Source of the DNA: Saccharicrinis aurantiacus
GTDB lineage: Bacteria; Bacteroidota; Bacteroidia; Bacteroidales; Marinilabiliaceae
Assembly: GCF_001660705.2 (NCBI RefSeq)
Contig: NZ_LYBV02000027.1
Span: 1 to 64,000, forward strand
Direction: 5' to 3'
DNA length: 64,000 nt
Part shown: positions 50,528 to 60,300 of the stretch, in pieces
Layout: every line of letters begins with the position of its first letter
Position numbering within the stretch: the stretch's first letter is position 1
Made by a program: the position numbers and the translations under genes
The notes under the pieces: model-generated
What the model saw: only the letters and a program-made list of their open reading frames with translations
Database searches by the model: none
What the model was told of the DNA's origin: nothing

Positions 50528-51610
50528 CTAAATAAAAGGTAGTTTACAGATTTCGGCTTTCAGTTTTCTCTTTCTAACAGCAATATAAATCTCAGAATGC
50601 TCTTTGGTATATTCAGTAGAAATATAACCTAATCCAATGCCTTGTTGTAGTACTGGTGATTGTGTTCCTGAAGTAACAATTCCTATTTTATTACCATCTG
50701 CATCCACAATCTCATAGTCTTTTCGTGGTATTCCTCTATCGATCATTTTAAAAGCCTTTAATCGCTTGGTAATACCGCTTTGTTTCTGATTGCTTAAAAA
50801 CTCTTTATCAATAAAGTCCTTCTCATCAGTAAACTTAGTAATCCATCCTAATCCAGCTTCAAGTGGTGATGTAGTATCGTCGATATCATTACCGTAAAGG
50901 CAGTATCCCATTTCTAAACGGAGGGTATCTCTTGCCCCTAATCCAATTGGTTGTATTCCGAATTCTTCGCCTACCTCAAATAAAGCCTCCCAAATTTTAG
51001 ATGCATCCTTATTATACATGTATAATTCAAAACCGCCTGCACCTGTATAGCCTGTGTTAGAAATTATTACTTCATCAACACCCGCAAATGTGCCAACTTC
51101 AAAATTGTAAAACGGAATATTAGATAAATCGGTATCCGTAAGTTTTTGTAATAATTCAGTAGCATTTGGTCCTTGTATGGCTAGTTGAGAAATATCATCG
51201 GAAGCATTTTGTAATTCGGCATTCATTGTATTTTGAAGCACGCACCAATTCCAATCTTTCTCAATATTAGAGGCGTTAACTACCAATAGGTACTTTTCAT
51301 CGCTGTATTTATATACTATTAAATCATCAACAATTCCGCCTTTTCCGTTGGGGAAACACGAGTATTGTGCTTTGCCAATGGTAAGTGTAGCAGCATTATT
51401 AGAGGTAACTTTTTGAATAAATGCAAGTGCATTAGGTCCTTTAACCCAAAATTCGCCCATGTGAGATACATCAAATACTCCAACAGAATTACGAACTTGC
51501 ATGTGTTCGGTATTAATTCCAGAATATTCAATTGGCATATCATATCCTGCAAAAGGAACCATTTTAGCCTTTAGTGCAGTGTGGTATTTGTGAAAAGCCG
51601 TTGTTTTCAT
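50528..51610 (-). CDS. gcvT: Aminomethyltransferase, glycine cleavage T protein
   Basis: T protein of the glycine cleavage system: moves the aminomethyl carbon from H protein to tetrahydrofolate, releasing ammonia. The 360-residue protein has [36 protein letters not shown] (the catalytic Asp region), [50 protein letters not shown] (folate-binding) and [20 protein letters not shown]. The ATG at 51610 was chosen because the promoter (51654-51682) would start mRNA near 51647, downstream of the longer frame at 51652. The other gcv genes are not adjacent. Its place beside serC-serA groups one-carbon metabolism. Confidence 0.95.
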   Translation of the reverse strand: MKTTAFHKYHTALKAKMVPFAGYDMPIEYSGINTEHMQVRNSVGVFDVSHMGEFWVKGPNALAFIQKVTSNNAATLTIGKAQYSCFPNGKGGIVDDLIVYKYSDEKYLLVVNASNIEKDWNWCVLQNTMNAELQNASDDISQLAIQGPNATELLQKLTDTDLSNIPFYNFEVGTFAGVDEVIISNTGYTGAGGFELYMYNKDASKIWEALFEVGEEFGIQPIGLGARDTLRLEMGYCLYGNDIDDTTSPLEAGLGWITKFTDEKDFIDKEFLSNQKQSGITKRLKAFKMIDRGIPRKDYEIVDADGNKIGIVTSGTQSPVLQQGIGLGYISTEYTKEHSEIYIAVRKRKLKAEICKLPFI

Positions 51611-51653
51611 TAGTTTTTTGTTTTTTTGGATTAAATAATGTGTTCTTAACATA

Positions 51654-51682
51654 CAAATTTAGAGATTGTTTTTTCTAACAAA
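51654..51682 (-). promoter_or_regulatory. gcvT promoter
   Basis: Minus-strand TTTG (51682-51679), 17 bp, then TAAATTTG (51661-51654). The expected leader is about 37 nt to the ATG at 51610. Confidence 0.6.
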
Positions 51683-51851
51683 TATGACTTAAGTTGGTAT
51701 GAATGTTAAGTATCCAATTCTATAGTGGTTTTGTAAAGAATGTTAATTAGTTGTAAATTTTGTTTTTTGGGTGCAAAATACCTATTTTGAGCGAATCGTT
51801 TTTGAATAAAACGGTTAATTTTACGCACTTATATATTAAGCCTATTAAGAG

Positions 51852-52325
51852 ATGGAATATAATCTGATAAATCTTTCTTACTTAGAAGAGGTTGCAGATG
51901 GCGACACAGAATTGATTAAAGAATTGATAAATATATTTATAGACCAACTACCAGAATTTATCAATGGTTTTGATGAGGCAGTGCAAGAAAACGATTGGTT
52001 AAAAATTGCTGCAATTGCTCATAAAGCCAAGTCTTCTGTTGTTTCAATGGGCTTAAATGAGTTAGGAAATGTTGATTTAAAAAATTTAGAATTACTGGCG
52101 AAGCAAAGTAGGGTTAACCAACTGAATGAGGTTGGGATAAATACAAATTCTGAAAAGACCGAGTTTGAAGCTTTAAGCAAAGGTTTAAGTGAATATCCAG
52201 AGAAACGGATGGAGTGGATTAAAGAGAATTCGAATATAGGAACCATTAAGGAACTTGTGAATAAGTTTGGGAAAGTAATAGAAGAGGTTACTGTTGAACT
52301 GAATCAGGTTTTATGTAAAAGCTAA
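51852..52325 (+). CDS. Hpt (histidine phosphotransfer) domain protein
   Basis: A 157-residue cytoplasmic phosphorelay protein. The N-terminal ~115 residues form the helical Hpt domain: YLEEVADGDTELIKELINIF, DEAVQENDWLKIAAIAHKAK with the phospho-accepting His 57, and SSVVSMGLNELGN. The last ~40 residues form another helix (ELVNKFGKVIEEVTVEL). It would shuttle phosphate between a hybrid sensor kinase and a response regulator, neither of which is nearby. It is seven bases ahead of a STAS gene, so both form one operon and may connect a phosphorelay to a partner-switch circuit. Confidence 0.85.
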   Translation: MEYNLINLSYLEEVADGDTELIKELINIFIDQLPEFINGFDEAVQENDWLKIAAIAHKAKSSVVSMGLNELGNVDLKNLELLAKQSRVNQLNEVGINTNSEKTEFEALSKGLSEYPEKRMEWIKENSNIGTIKELVNKFGKVIEEVTVELNQVLCKS

Positions 52326-52332
52326 TAATAAA

Positions 52333-52641
52333 ATGATGATAGAAACTAGCGAAAAAGAAGGGGTTATTGTTGCCCAAGTGAAGGATTCTGACAGGATTAA
52401 TGCAGTTGTTGCTGACCAAATTAAAGCTGAGTTAACTGAAAAGGTTTCAGTTGAAGGTTCTGCAATTGTTTTAAATTTGTCCAACATTAGGTTCATTGAT
52501 AGTACAGGTATTGGTGTACTAATTTCAGCGTTGAAAACAGCTCGACAAAATAATAGTACTTTTAGTTTATCTGAGATTCAAGAAGATGTATTGAACTTGT
52601 TAAAGCTAATGAAGCTAGATAAAGTTTTTGATATAATATAA
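52333..52641 (+). CDS. STAS-domain anti-anti-sigma-like protein
   Basis: A 102-residue single STAS domain of the SpoIIAA/RsbV type: IVAQVKDSDRINAVVADQIK, IVLNLSNIRFIDSTGIGVL with the conserved phosphoserine (Ser 57), and the final helix VLNLLKLMKLDKVF. Such proteins bind an anti-sigma or a phosphatase partner and are switched by phosphorylation. It follows the Hpt gene by seven bases. A second Met is directly after the first, so the start may be at 52336. No anti-sigma kinase (RsbW-like) or sigma gene is nearby. The transcript ends at the hairpin 52668-52704. Confidence 0.85.
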   Translation: MMIETSEKEGVIVAQVKDSDRINAVVADQIKAELTEKVSVEGSAIVLNLSNIRFIDSTGIGVLISALKTARQNNSTFSLSEIQEDVLNLLKLMKLDKVFDII

Positions 52642-52667
52642 GGTGGCAATTCACCTTATAAAAGCAC

Positions 52668-52704
52668 AAGGGTTCAGTTATATGTTATAGCTGCACCCTT
52701 TTTA
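52668..52704 (+). terminator. Terminator of the Hpt-STAS operon
   Basis: AAGGGT-CAG-TATA pairs with TATA-CTG-ACCCTT with single mismatches, followed by TTTTTATT. A smaller hairpin (ATAAGGTG/CACCTTAT, 52638-52660) lies just before it. It abuts the convergent larE stop. Confidence 0.75.
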
Positions 52705-53520
52705 TTATTTGCCAATAGCTCTATTTAATTTGCCAGATACTAATCCTTCGGTATCAATTTTTGCGTTGGTAAACCCGTAAGTTTTAAGTTGAGCATTAAC
52801 GGCAGTTTCATTTTCGATAAGCTTACTAACCTCTTTGTTAGGTACTTCAATGCTCGCAGTTCCTTTATTGTAACGTACTCGCACATCTTTAAAACCAAGC
52901 GAGTTAATATAGTCTTCGGCTTGCTCAATCATATTAAGTTTAGGAATGGTAATGGCTTCACCATACGGAAAGCGGCTGCTTAAACAAGGGCTTGCCGGCT
53001 TATCCCATACAAATAAATTAAAATGTTTACTCAGTAGCCTGATGTCTTCTTTTGTAATTTCACAATCAGCGAAGGGACTTAATATTTGGTTTTCGTTGGC
53101 AGCATTAATGCCCGGGCGATAATCGCCTAAATCGGTAAAATTATTACCATTGGCAATTTCAAAGCCTATATAACTTTCCTTTACCAGGTGATGGATGGCT
53201 TCGTATAAATTGGTTTTACAGAAGTAACACCTGTCAACCGGATTTGCGGCGTAATTAGGATCGTTAATTTCGCCGGCATTAATTTCTTCTAATTTTATAT
53301 CATAACTGTCCGCAAATTTTCGGGCATCTATTAAGTCTTTTTGCTTTAAGCTCTCCGAATTGCTAATTACTGCAATGGCATTTTCAGCACCCAAATAATA
53401 CTGCCCTAAATAGGCCGCTAAACACGAATCTACACCTCCAGAAAGGGCAATTAGTAGTTTAGGGTGTGCTTTATACCAAGTTTCAAGTTTAGTGAGTAAT
53501 TTATTTATTTGTGTATTCAT
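52705..53520 (-). CDS. larE: LarE-type ATP-dependent sulfur transferase, three-cysteine form
   Basis: LarE adds sulfur to the nicotinic-acid-derived nickel-pincer cofactor of lactate racemase and related enzymes. The 271-residue protein has the PP-loop LLIALSGGVDSCLAAYL (residues 22-38) and the active-site DKPASPCLSSRFPYG with Cys 179, equivalent to the sacrificial cysteine. It also has Cys 98 and Cys 101 (DRCYFCK), so it belongs to the three-cysteine type that I recall as binding a [4Fe-4S] cluster and using it catalytically. The start at 53520 is chosen over a longer frame (53622) that adds a non-homologous extension. larA, larB and larC are not in the window. Confidence 0.85.
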   Translation of the reverse strand: MNTQINKLLTKLETWYKAHPKLLIALSGGVDSCLAAYLGQYYLGAENAIAVISNSESLKQKDLIDARKFADSYDIKLEEINAGEINDPNYAANPVDRCYFCKTNLYEAIHHLVKESYIGFEIANGNNFTDLGDYRPGINAANENQILSPFADCEITKEDIRLLSKHFNLFVWDKPASPCLSSRFPYGEAITIPKLNMIEQAEDYINSLGFKDVRVRYNKGTASIEVPNKEVSKLIENETAVNAQLKTYGFTNAKIDTEGLVSGKLNRAIGK

Positions 53521-53833
53521 TGTAGTTGCATTATCAAATGAAATGCCAAAATACGGAATAATTTGGATGGTAACATTTTTTATTCGACTTCGATTATTTA
53601 TTTTGTTTCTTTGGAAGTACATTTTGCTCTTGCGAAAGTAAATATCGTCCTGATGAATAAGGTTATTCCCTTCTGTAAGTGTGTTTCGTTCTTAAATAAA
53701 AAAAAGCCCGAAGGAGAATTTCCCTCGGGCTTAATAATATAATGTTTTGAATAGAATGTGTAATTATTAAAGAGAAGTATGTAGCGGTATTTGCTACTAA
53801 CTAAGTATTAACAACTACTAGCTTTTACAGCTA
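53521..53833. other. Gap between larE and aconitase genes
   Basis: 313 bp between two minus-strand genes. It holds the aconitase terminator (53697-53733), a near-consensus minus-strand -7 box TACTTTCG at 53633-53640 that could serve larE with a leader of about 110 nt, and no gene. The in-frame extension of larE across 53521-53622 is not supported. Confidence 0.5.
53697..53733 (-). terminator. Terminator of the aconitase gene
   Basis: AAGCCCGA and TCGGGCTT pair, followed by TTTTTTTT on the minus strand. It lies about 100 nt after the stop. Confidence 0.85.
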
Positions 53834-56095
53834 TTAAGCATTCTGCTTTTTAATTAAATTAAGTGCGCTACCATTTTTAAACCACTCAATTTGCTGAGCA
53901 TTGTAAGTGTGGTTGGCAACAATTACATCTTTGCTTCCATCAGCATGAACTACCTCAAGGTTTAATGGCTTACCAGGTGCAAAGTCTGCTAAATCAGTAA
54001 AGTTGAAAGTATCATCCTCTTGAATTAAATCGTAATCGGCTTCTGTAGCAAATGTAAGACCTAACATACCTTGTTTTTTAAGGTTTGTTTCGTGAATACG
54101 TGCAAAGCTTTTTACCAATACAGCTCTAACCCCTAAATGACGAGGCTCCATGGCAGCATGCTCACGAGAAGAACCTTCACCGTAGTTATGGTCGCCCACA
54201 ACAATGGTTGGGATACCCGCTTCTTTATACTGGCGCTGTGTAGCAGGTACTTCGTTATACTCGCCTGTAATTTGCGATTTTACTTTGTTGGTTTCGCCAT
54301 TAAACTTGTTAACTGCACCAATAAGCATGTTGTTTGAAATATTATCAAGGTGACCACGGTATTTTAACCAAGGACCAGCCATTGAAATATGATCAGTAGT
54401 ACATTTACCTTCAGCTTTAATTAAAAGCTTGGCACCTGTAATATTTGATCCATCCCACTCGGTAAAAGGAGATAATAATTGTAAACGATCGCTCTGGTCA
54501 GATACAATTACTTTAACACCTGAGCCATCGGCCGAAGGAGCTTGGTAACCTGCATCTTCAACAGCAAAACCATTTACTGGTAATTCGTTTCCTGTAGGAA
54601 CATCTAATTTAACTTGCTCACCTTTATCATTGGTTAATGTATCGGTAATTGGGTTAAAACCTAAATCTCCGGCAATAGCCAAAGCAGTTACTAACTCAGG
54701 AGAACCCACAAAAGCAAATGTATTTGGATTACCATCGGCACGTTTAGCGAAGTTACGGTTAAACGAGTGTACAATGGTATTTTTTTCTTGTTTCTCAGCA
54801 CCCATACGCGCCCACATACCAATACATGGTCCGCATGCGTTAGCAAATACCACACCGTCAATTTTCTTGAAAGTATCCACTAAACCATCACGATCGATAG
54901 TATAACGTACCAACTCAGAACCTGGCGTAATAGAGAATTCAGCAGCAGCTTTTAAGCCTTTGTCAACAGCATCAGAAGCAACAGATGCCGCTTTAGAGAT
55001 ATCTTCGTACGATGAGTTGGTACAAGAACCAATTAAACCTACCTCAACTTTTAAAGGCCATCCGTTTTTCTCAGCTTCAGCTTTCATTTGGCTAATAGGC
55101 GTAGCTTTATCCGGAGTAAATGGTCCGTTTAAGTGTGGTTCAAGCTCATCAAGGTTAATTTCAATTACCTGATCAAAATATTTTTCAGGAGAAGCATAAA
55201 CTTCAGCATCAGCTTTAAGTACGTCGGCAGCATTGTTGGCAGCATCAGCTACATCATCACGATTAGTGGCACGTAAATAACGTTCCATTGAGCTATCGTA
55301 GGCAAACGTAGAGGTAGTTGCACCAATTTCAGCACCCATATTACAAATAGTACCTTTACCAGTACATGAAAGAGACTCGGCACCGTCGCCAAAATACTCA
55401 ACAATACATCCAGTACCACCTTTAACCGTTAGGATACCTGCTACCTTAAGAATAATATCTTTAGGGGCAGCCCATCCGCTTAATTTACCAGTAAGTTTAA
55501 CCCCAATTAGTTTTGGGAATTTAAGCTCCCAAGGCATACCTGCCATTACATCAACCGCATCGGCACCACCAACACCAATGGCAACCATACCCAAACCCCC
55601 TGCATTAACAGTGTGTGAATCGGTTCCAATCATCATTCCACCCGGGAATGCATAATTTTCTAATACCACTTGATGAATAATACCAGCACCTGGTTTCCAA
55701 AAGCCAATACCATAACGGTCGGTTACCGAACTTAAAAAGTCGTAAACCTCTTTGTTGGTATCCTTGGCATTTTTTAAATCAACAGTAGCTTCTGTTTTGG
55801 CTTGGATAAGGTGATCGGCATGAACAGTTGAAGGAACCGCAACTTTGTCTTTACCAGCTTGCATAAACTGTAATAGAGCCATTTGTGCTGTTGCATCTTG
55901 CATAGCAACACGATCAGGATTAAAGTTTACATATGATTCGCCTCTTTTGTAGGCCTCTGTAGTATCTTCAGCAAGGTGAGCGTAAAGAATTTTTTCGGTA
56001 AGTGTTAGGGGTTTACCAAGAAGGGTGCGGGCTTTATTCACCTTTTCTCCCATTTCTTTGTAAACCTTCTCAATCATTTCAATGTCAAATGCCAT
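53834..56095 (-). CDS. Aconitate hydratase, mitochondrial type
   Basis: Aconitase isomerises citrate to isocitrate in the TCA cycle through a labile [4Fe-4S] cluster. The 753-residue protein carries the ligands in [12 protein letters not shown] and [10 protein letters not shown], substrate residues in [16 protein letters not shown] and in [18 protein letters not shown] of the swivelling C-terminal domain. Length and sequence are of the mitochondrial (Aco2) kind, the usual one in Bacteroidota. A minus-strand -7 box lies at 56172-56179. The gene is not in an operon; isocitrate dehydrogenase and citrate synthase are not beside it. With sucD this gives two TCA genes in the window. Confidence 0.95.
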   Translation of the reverse strand: MAFDIEMIEKVYKEMGEKVNKARTLLGKPLTLTEKILYAHLAEDTTEAYKRGESYVNFNPDRVAMQDATAQMALLQFMQAGKDKVAVPSTVHADHLIQAKTEATVDLKNAKDTNKEVYDFLSSVTDRYGIGFWKPGAGIIHQVVLENYAFPGGMMIGTDSHTVNAGGLGMVAIGVGGADAVDVMAGMPWELKFPKLIGVKLTGKLSGWAAPKDIILKVAGILTVKGGTGCIVEYFGDGAESLSCTGKGTICNMGAEIGATTSTFAYDSSMERYLRATNRDDVADAANNAADVLKADAEVYASPEKYFDQVIEINLDELEPHLNGPFTPDKATPISQMKAEAEKNGWPLKVEVGLIGSCTNSSYEDISKAASVASDAVDKGLKAAAEFSITPGSELVRYTIDRDGLVDTFKKIDGVVFANACGPCIGMWARMGAEKQEKNTIVHSFNRNFAKRADGNPNTFAFVGSPELVTALAIAGDLGFNPITDTLTNDKGEQVKLDVPTGNELPVNGFAVEDAGYQAPSADGSGVKVIVSDQSDRLQLLSPFTEWDGSNITGAKLLIKAEGKCTTDHISMAGPWLKYRGHLDNISNNMLIGAVNKFNGETNKVKSQITGEYNEVPATQRQYKEAGIPTIVVGDHNYGEGSSREHAAMEPRHLGVRAVLVKSFARIHETNLKKQGMLGLTFATEADYDLIQEDDTFNFTDLADFAPGKPLNLEVVHADGSKDVIVANHTYNAQQIEWFKNGSALNLIKKQNA

Positions 56096-56171
56096 ATCAA
56101 TTTCTTATTAAGTATTATGTACTTTGTTTAAAGCTGTGCTTATTTATACGCACTATAATGTTACACTCGAG

Positions 56172-56179
56172 CAAAATTA
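56172..56179 (-). promoter_or_regulatory. -7 box of the aconitase gene
   Basis: Minus-strand TAATTTTG (TAnnTTTG), 77 bp upstream of the ATG at 56095. No clear -33 element. Confidence 0.4.
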
Positions 56180-56338
56180 AGAAAAAATAGAAAATAAGTG
56201 CGATATGTCATATTTATATATTACACTTAATAACTAATTATTTTTGCACACCGTTATAACCACTTTGTAAACAAAATGTTTAAAGCTTTAATAAGGTAAT
56301 TGATTATTTGTGGCGAAGTTGTTTTGAAGCGGGAATAA

Positions 56339-56719
56339 TTAGCTTTTTGCTTTTTTCCAAACTATAATAAACGGCTCATTTGATTGAACACTAAGCTTAA
56401 TTAATTCTTTGTGGTCTACAGAATTCTTTGATTGTTTTAAATGATTGCCCACATATTCTAAATCAGCATGGCCTGAGATGATCTTTGTAGTTAAATCAGG
56501 GATTAATCCGTAACCGGTAATAATTTTACCACCCTCAACATATAAAACACCCAATATATCACCATTATCTACGTATTCCATCCTATAGAAAAAAGCATCA
56601 TCACCTTTTTCAAGTTTGATAGACTCAATAATGTTTTGATTACGTTCCTGCAGACGATCTAGTTCCTGAGCAGAGATGCTCTCTGCAGACGGGGTTTCTA
56701 ATTTAATAACTGCATTCAT
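56339..56719 (-). CDS. Small conserved-looking protein of unknown function
   Basis: I do not recognise this 126-residue cytoplasmic protein. It starts with a helical, acidic N-terminus (ESISAQELDRLQERNQNII) that could form a coiled coil, followed by a beta-like middle (AFFYRMEYVDNGDILGVLYV, KIITGYGLIPDLTTKII) and the tail PFIIVWKKAKS. No membrane segment or signal peptide. It stands alone between the aconitase gene and the T9SS region, with 243 bp before the aconitase gene and about 600 bp upstream. No terminator or promoter of its own is clear. Confidence 0.5.
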   Translation of the reverse strand: MNAVIKLETPSAESISAQELDRLQERNQNIIESIKLEKGDDAFFYRMEYVDNGDILGVLYVEGGKIITGYGLIPDLTTKIISGHADLEYVGNHLKQSKNSVDHKELIKLSVQSNEPFIIVWKKAKS

Positions 56720-57316
56720 ATTGATAATGTTTTATGTTCTTAATTCAATCTTCTATTCTGCATATTGGCCAACTAATCTTGTAACATATTCATATTTATT
56801 ACCTAGTTGCGTGTCGTTTAAATGTAGTTAAGTTCACAAAGTGTTATAAACTAATAATCAAGTAACGTGCCAATATTTCAATTTTATCCGATTTCATTAT
56901 AAGTGTGTTACGATGAACTGAAATTAATGTTACGATTTGAATTATACAGTTATGATGTTTTATCGTATGTTCGTGTAAATAGATGGGTAATTAATGTAAG
57001 CTAGAGTAGGTATTTTTTTACCATTGAATTAAAAATAATATTAAATATTTAAATACTTGTTAATGTCCACTTATATAGAGTATTATGTGTCTGTTGTTGT
57101 GTTTTAATGATAGAATTTATTAAAAGGAGTGTAACCTAAAGTAAAGTTTTTATGTACAAAAGGGAAATGGCGTTCGTGTAATAAAAACAACACTTTGTCA
57201 AATCTAAAACTTCTTTTATCAAACCTCACACAAGGGTGTGAGTGAAGTAATGCAGGGTTTGTTTGTATTATGTAAGTTAAAATCACAGCTAATTTATAAC
57301 CTAAATATACCGTACA
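56720..57316. other. Long regulatory-looking gap before the T9SS cluster
   Basis: 597 bp without a gene. Seen: direct repeats TGTTACGAT at 56906-56914 and 56928-56936 (22 bp apart) and a near copy AGTTATGAT at 56948-56956, roughly two helical turns each; and a hairpin at 57225-57242. No full -33/-7 promoter could be picked with confidence. Confidence 0.45.
57225..57242 (+). promoter_or_regulatory. Hairpin in the T9SS cluster leader
   Basis: CTCACAC-AAGG-GTGTGAG, a perfect seven-bp stem with a tetraloop, 74 bp before the ATG at 57317. It may be part of a 5' leader. Confidence 0.4.
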
Positions 57317-60300
57317 ATGAAGTGTTCATATTTTTTTGCGCTTTTAATATTATTAAGTTTTAATATCAGTATTTATTCTCAAAATGATAAGGAATTTTGG
57401 TTTGTAGCACCTGATATTACGGATCAGCATGGAGATGAGCCTTTATATATAAGAGTTACGGCTTTCGATGAAGACGCAGAAGTGACAATTTCAATGCCTG
57501 CTAATAATGGATTTAAAGCTGAGACTTTCACAGTGAAAAAGAATTCGCAATATAGGCACAAGCTTGATGAGGATGAGGTTGAGAATTTCCCTGTAAATAG
57601 TATAAATAATAAAGGTATATTTATTGAATCTACAGAAAATGTATCGGTTTATTACGAAGTTGCAAATCAAGGTAACCCAGATAAGTTTACCTTAAAAGGG
57701 GAGAACGCCTTGGGAAAAGAGTTTTTTGTCGTATCTCAAGATGATTATCAAAATTGGACAGGCTATAATGGAGATGCTAATGAAAAAGCAGATATAGTTG
57801 CTACGGAAGATAACACCGTTGTAACAATTATACCAAAAGTTAATATTACCGGGCATACGGCCGATGTACCTTATACTATAAACCTAAATAAGGGACAAAC
57901 TTATTGTATAGAGTATAGAGATATTGGTCATAACGCCTCTTTAGCAGGTACATACATTAATGCAGATAAAGATATAGCAGTAACTATTTCTGACGATTCT
58001 GTAAATGAATCAAGTCATCCACATGATCTTATTGGAGATCAAATGATTCCGACATCAGTTATTGGCTATGAATATATCGCTGTTAAAACTAGTGATCAGA
58101 CTAATGCAACTCAAAAGGTTTATGTACTTGCAACTGAAGATAACACTCATATTTTTATTGATGGGGACAATTCTAAAGTAGCTAGTTTAAATAAAGGTGA
58201 GTTGAAGAGTTTTCATATTACCAATCATGCTATTCATATTAGAGGAACCAAACCTATATATGCCTATCAGTTATGTGGTTTAGTTAACGTTAATGGTAAT
58301 GGAACAGCTAATGAACTTGGCTCAGCGTTGTTACCAACCATAGAATGTACGGGTTCTTCTTTTGTATCCTTTACAAGGATATTTGCCCGGTTATTTTGGG
58401 TTCAAATTTTAGCAAAGGAAAAAGATTTGAATTATTTTGTGATGCGTGATGAGAATAATAATGTTGTAGATGATATTAATAATTTAAGTTGGCATAAAGT
58501 TGCAGGTACTGATTCTGGAAGTAGCGACGATACATGGTACTCGGCAATCATAGATTTAAATATTACAACTGGAGTTCCTTATACTATTCAAAATACCAAT
58601 GGATTGTTTCATTTAAGTGTACTTGATGAAAACGATCCTAGTAGCGGGCCTGGGAGTGTTAGTTATGGTTACTTCTCGTCATATGGTAGAATGAAACTTC
58701 AAGGGCCAACGCAGGAGTGTGTTGGTAATGCTATTGAGTTAAGTTCTAGCGTAGCAATGGATTCTTATAATTGGTTTTCAACCTTATCAAATGGAACTAT
58801 TATCTCAACAGATCCCTCAATTAAAGTTACTGAATCAGGTAGATATTGGTTAACAGCAGAAACAAAATTAGGAGGTTGTGAAATTACGGATAGTATAGAT
58901 GTGGATTTTATGCTACCAGAAGTTGACCTTGGTGATGATGTAGAAGTTTGCCCAGGAGAAACAGTATCACTTACAACGCAAGCTGGCTATCAAAATTATA
59001 ATTGGAGCAATAATGCCTCAGGTAATAGTACCACAGTAACTACCTCCATTGGTTCATCGGAAACCATTAGAGTTGAGGTTACTGATGAGTTGGGGTGTGT
59101 GAATTCGGATGATGTTTTAGTTGAAGCTTTGCCGTTACCTCTTATAACGCTTGATAAAACAGTAGTGTGTGCAGGACAGGTAGTTACAAATACTAGTTCA
59201 GCTGAAAAATACGAATGGGAACTTGAAGGGAGAATCTTAAATGCAGATTTAACTCAAAATTTCATTATTCCTGAAAGATCAGGTGATTACACCATAAGGG
59301 TTTGGAATGCTGAAGGCTGTATGGCTTCACAGGTGTTTACAATTACTGTAAATTCGCTTCCTGTTATTACATCATTAGATCAAATTTTATGTGATGGGGA
59401 AGAGGGTACTTTCACTGCTCCTTCAGGTACAGGATATACCTATTTATGGCATGATGGATCTACAGCTAGTAATTTTGTACTAAGCTCTCCAGGTAATGTT
59501 TCTTTAACAGTAACAAATAATTTAGGTTGTGAGGCTTCAGATGAAGGTAGTTTATCCTGGTACGCTCCAAGTTCTATTGATTTAGGTGAAGATAGAGAAG
59601 AGTGTGCAGGGGTATCGTTAGAAATAGAAGAGCCTAACTTATATTCAAATTACCAATGGTCGTTTATTAAAGAGGGTACAACAAATGAGGTGATATTACC
59701 AACTCCAAGTCCTGAACATATTTACGAGATAGTAAATTCAGGTAGCGATAATAACGGAAACTATATTGTAAATGCTTTAGATAATAATGGATGTCCTGTG
59801 TCGGATGGCGTTAATGTTGAATTTACTGATACACCTGCTCCAACAATTACACCCGATAGAAATTTGTGTCAAGGTAATACGGTTGAATTGGTAGCTTCAG
59901 GTGGATATGATTCATATGTTTGGTATAAAGATGGTGTAGATATGAATGTATCGAGCAACCAAAATAAGGTTACCTCAACAGGAGCTGGAAGTTATGTTGT
60001 TGAAGCTACTTTTGCGGGTTGTTCTAAGCGAACAGAAGTTGATGTGATTGAGTATGCTAACCCATCAGTTATTTTAGTAAACGATTTCAATATTTGTGAT
60101 GGAACCTCGGTAAATATTGAAGTGTCTAATTTTACGGATGGAGATGCAGTGTTCGATTATTTGGTTTGGAGTAATGGAGTAAGAGAAAATGATTGGAATA
60201 CGGCTTTAATGCGTGTTGATGTAGCTGGTGATTTTTCTGTAACAGCCTACGATGAAAATGGCTGTTCTGATACCGACCAAGTTAGAACTTCAATGGTATC

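Noticed and set aside
57104-57286. Minus-strand frame of 60 codons before the large surface protein
   Set aside because: No promoter, no recognisable content, and it overlaps the hairpin-bearing leader region.
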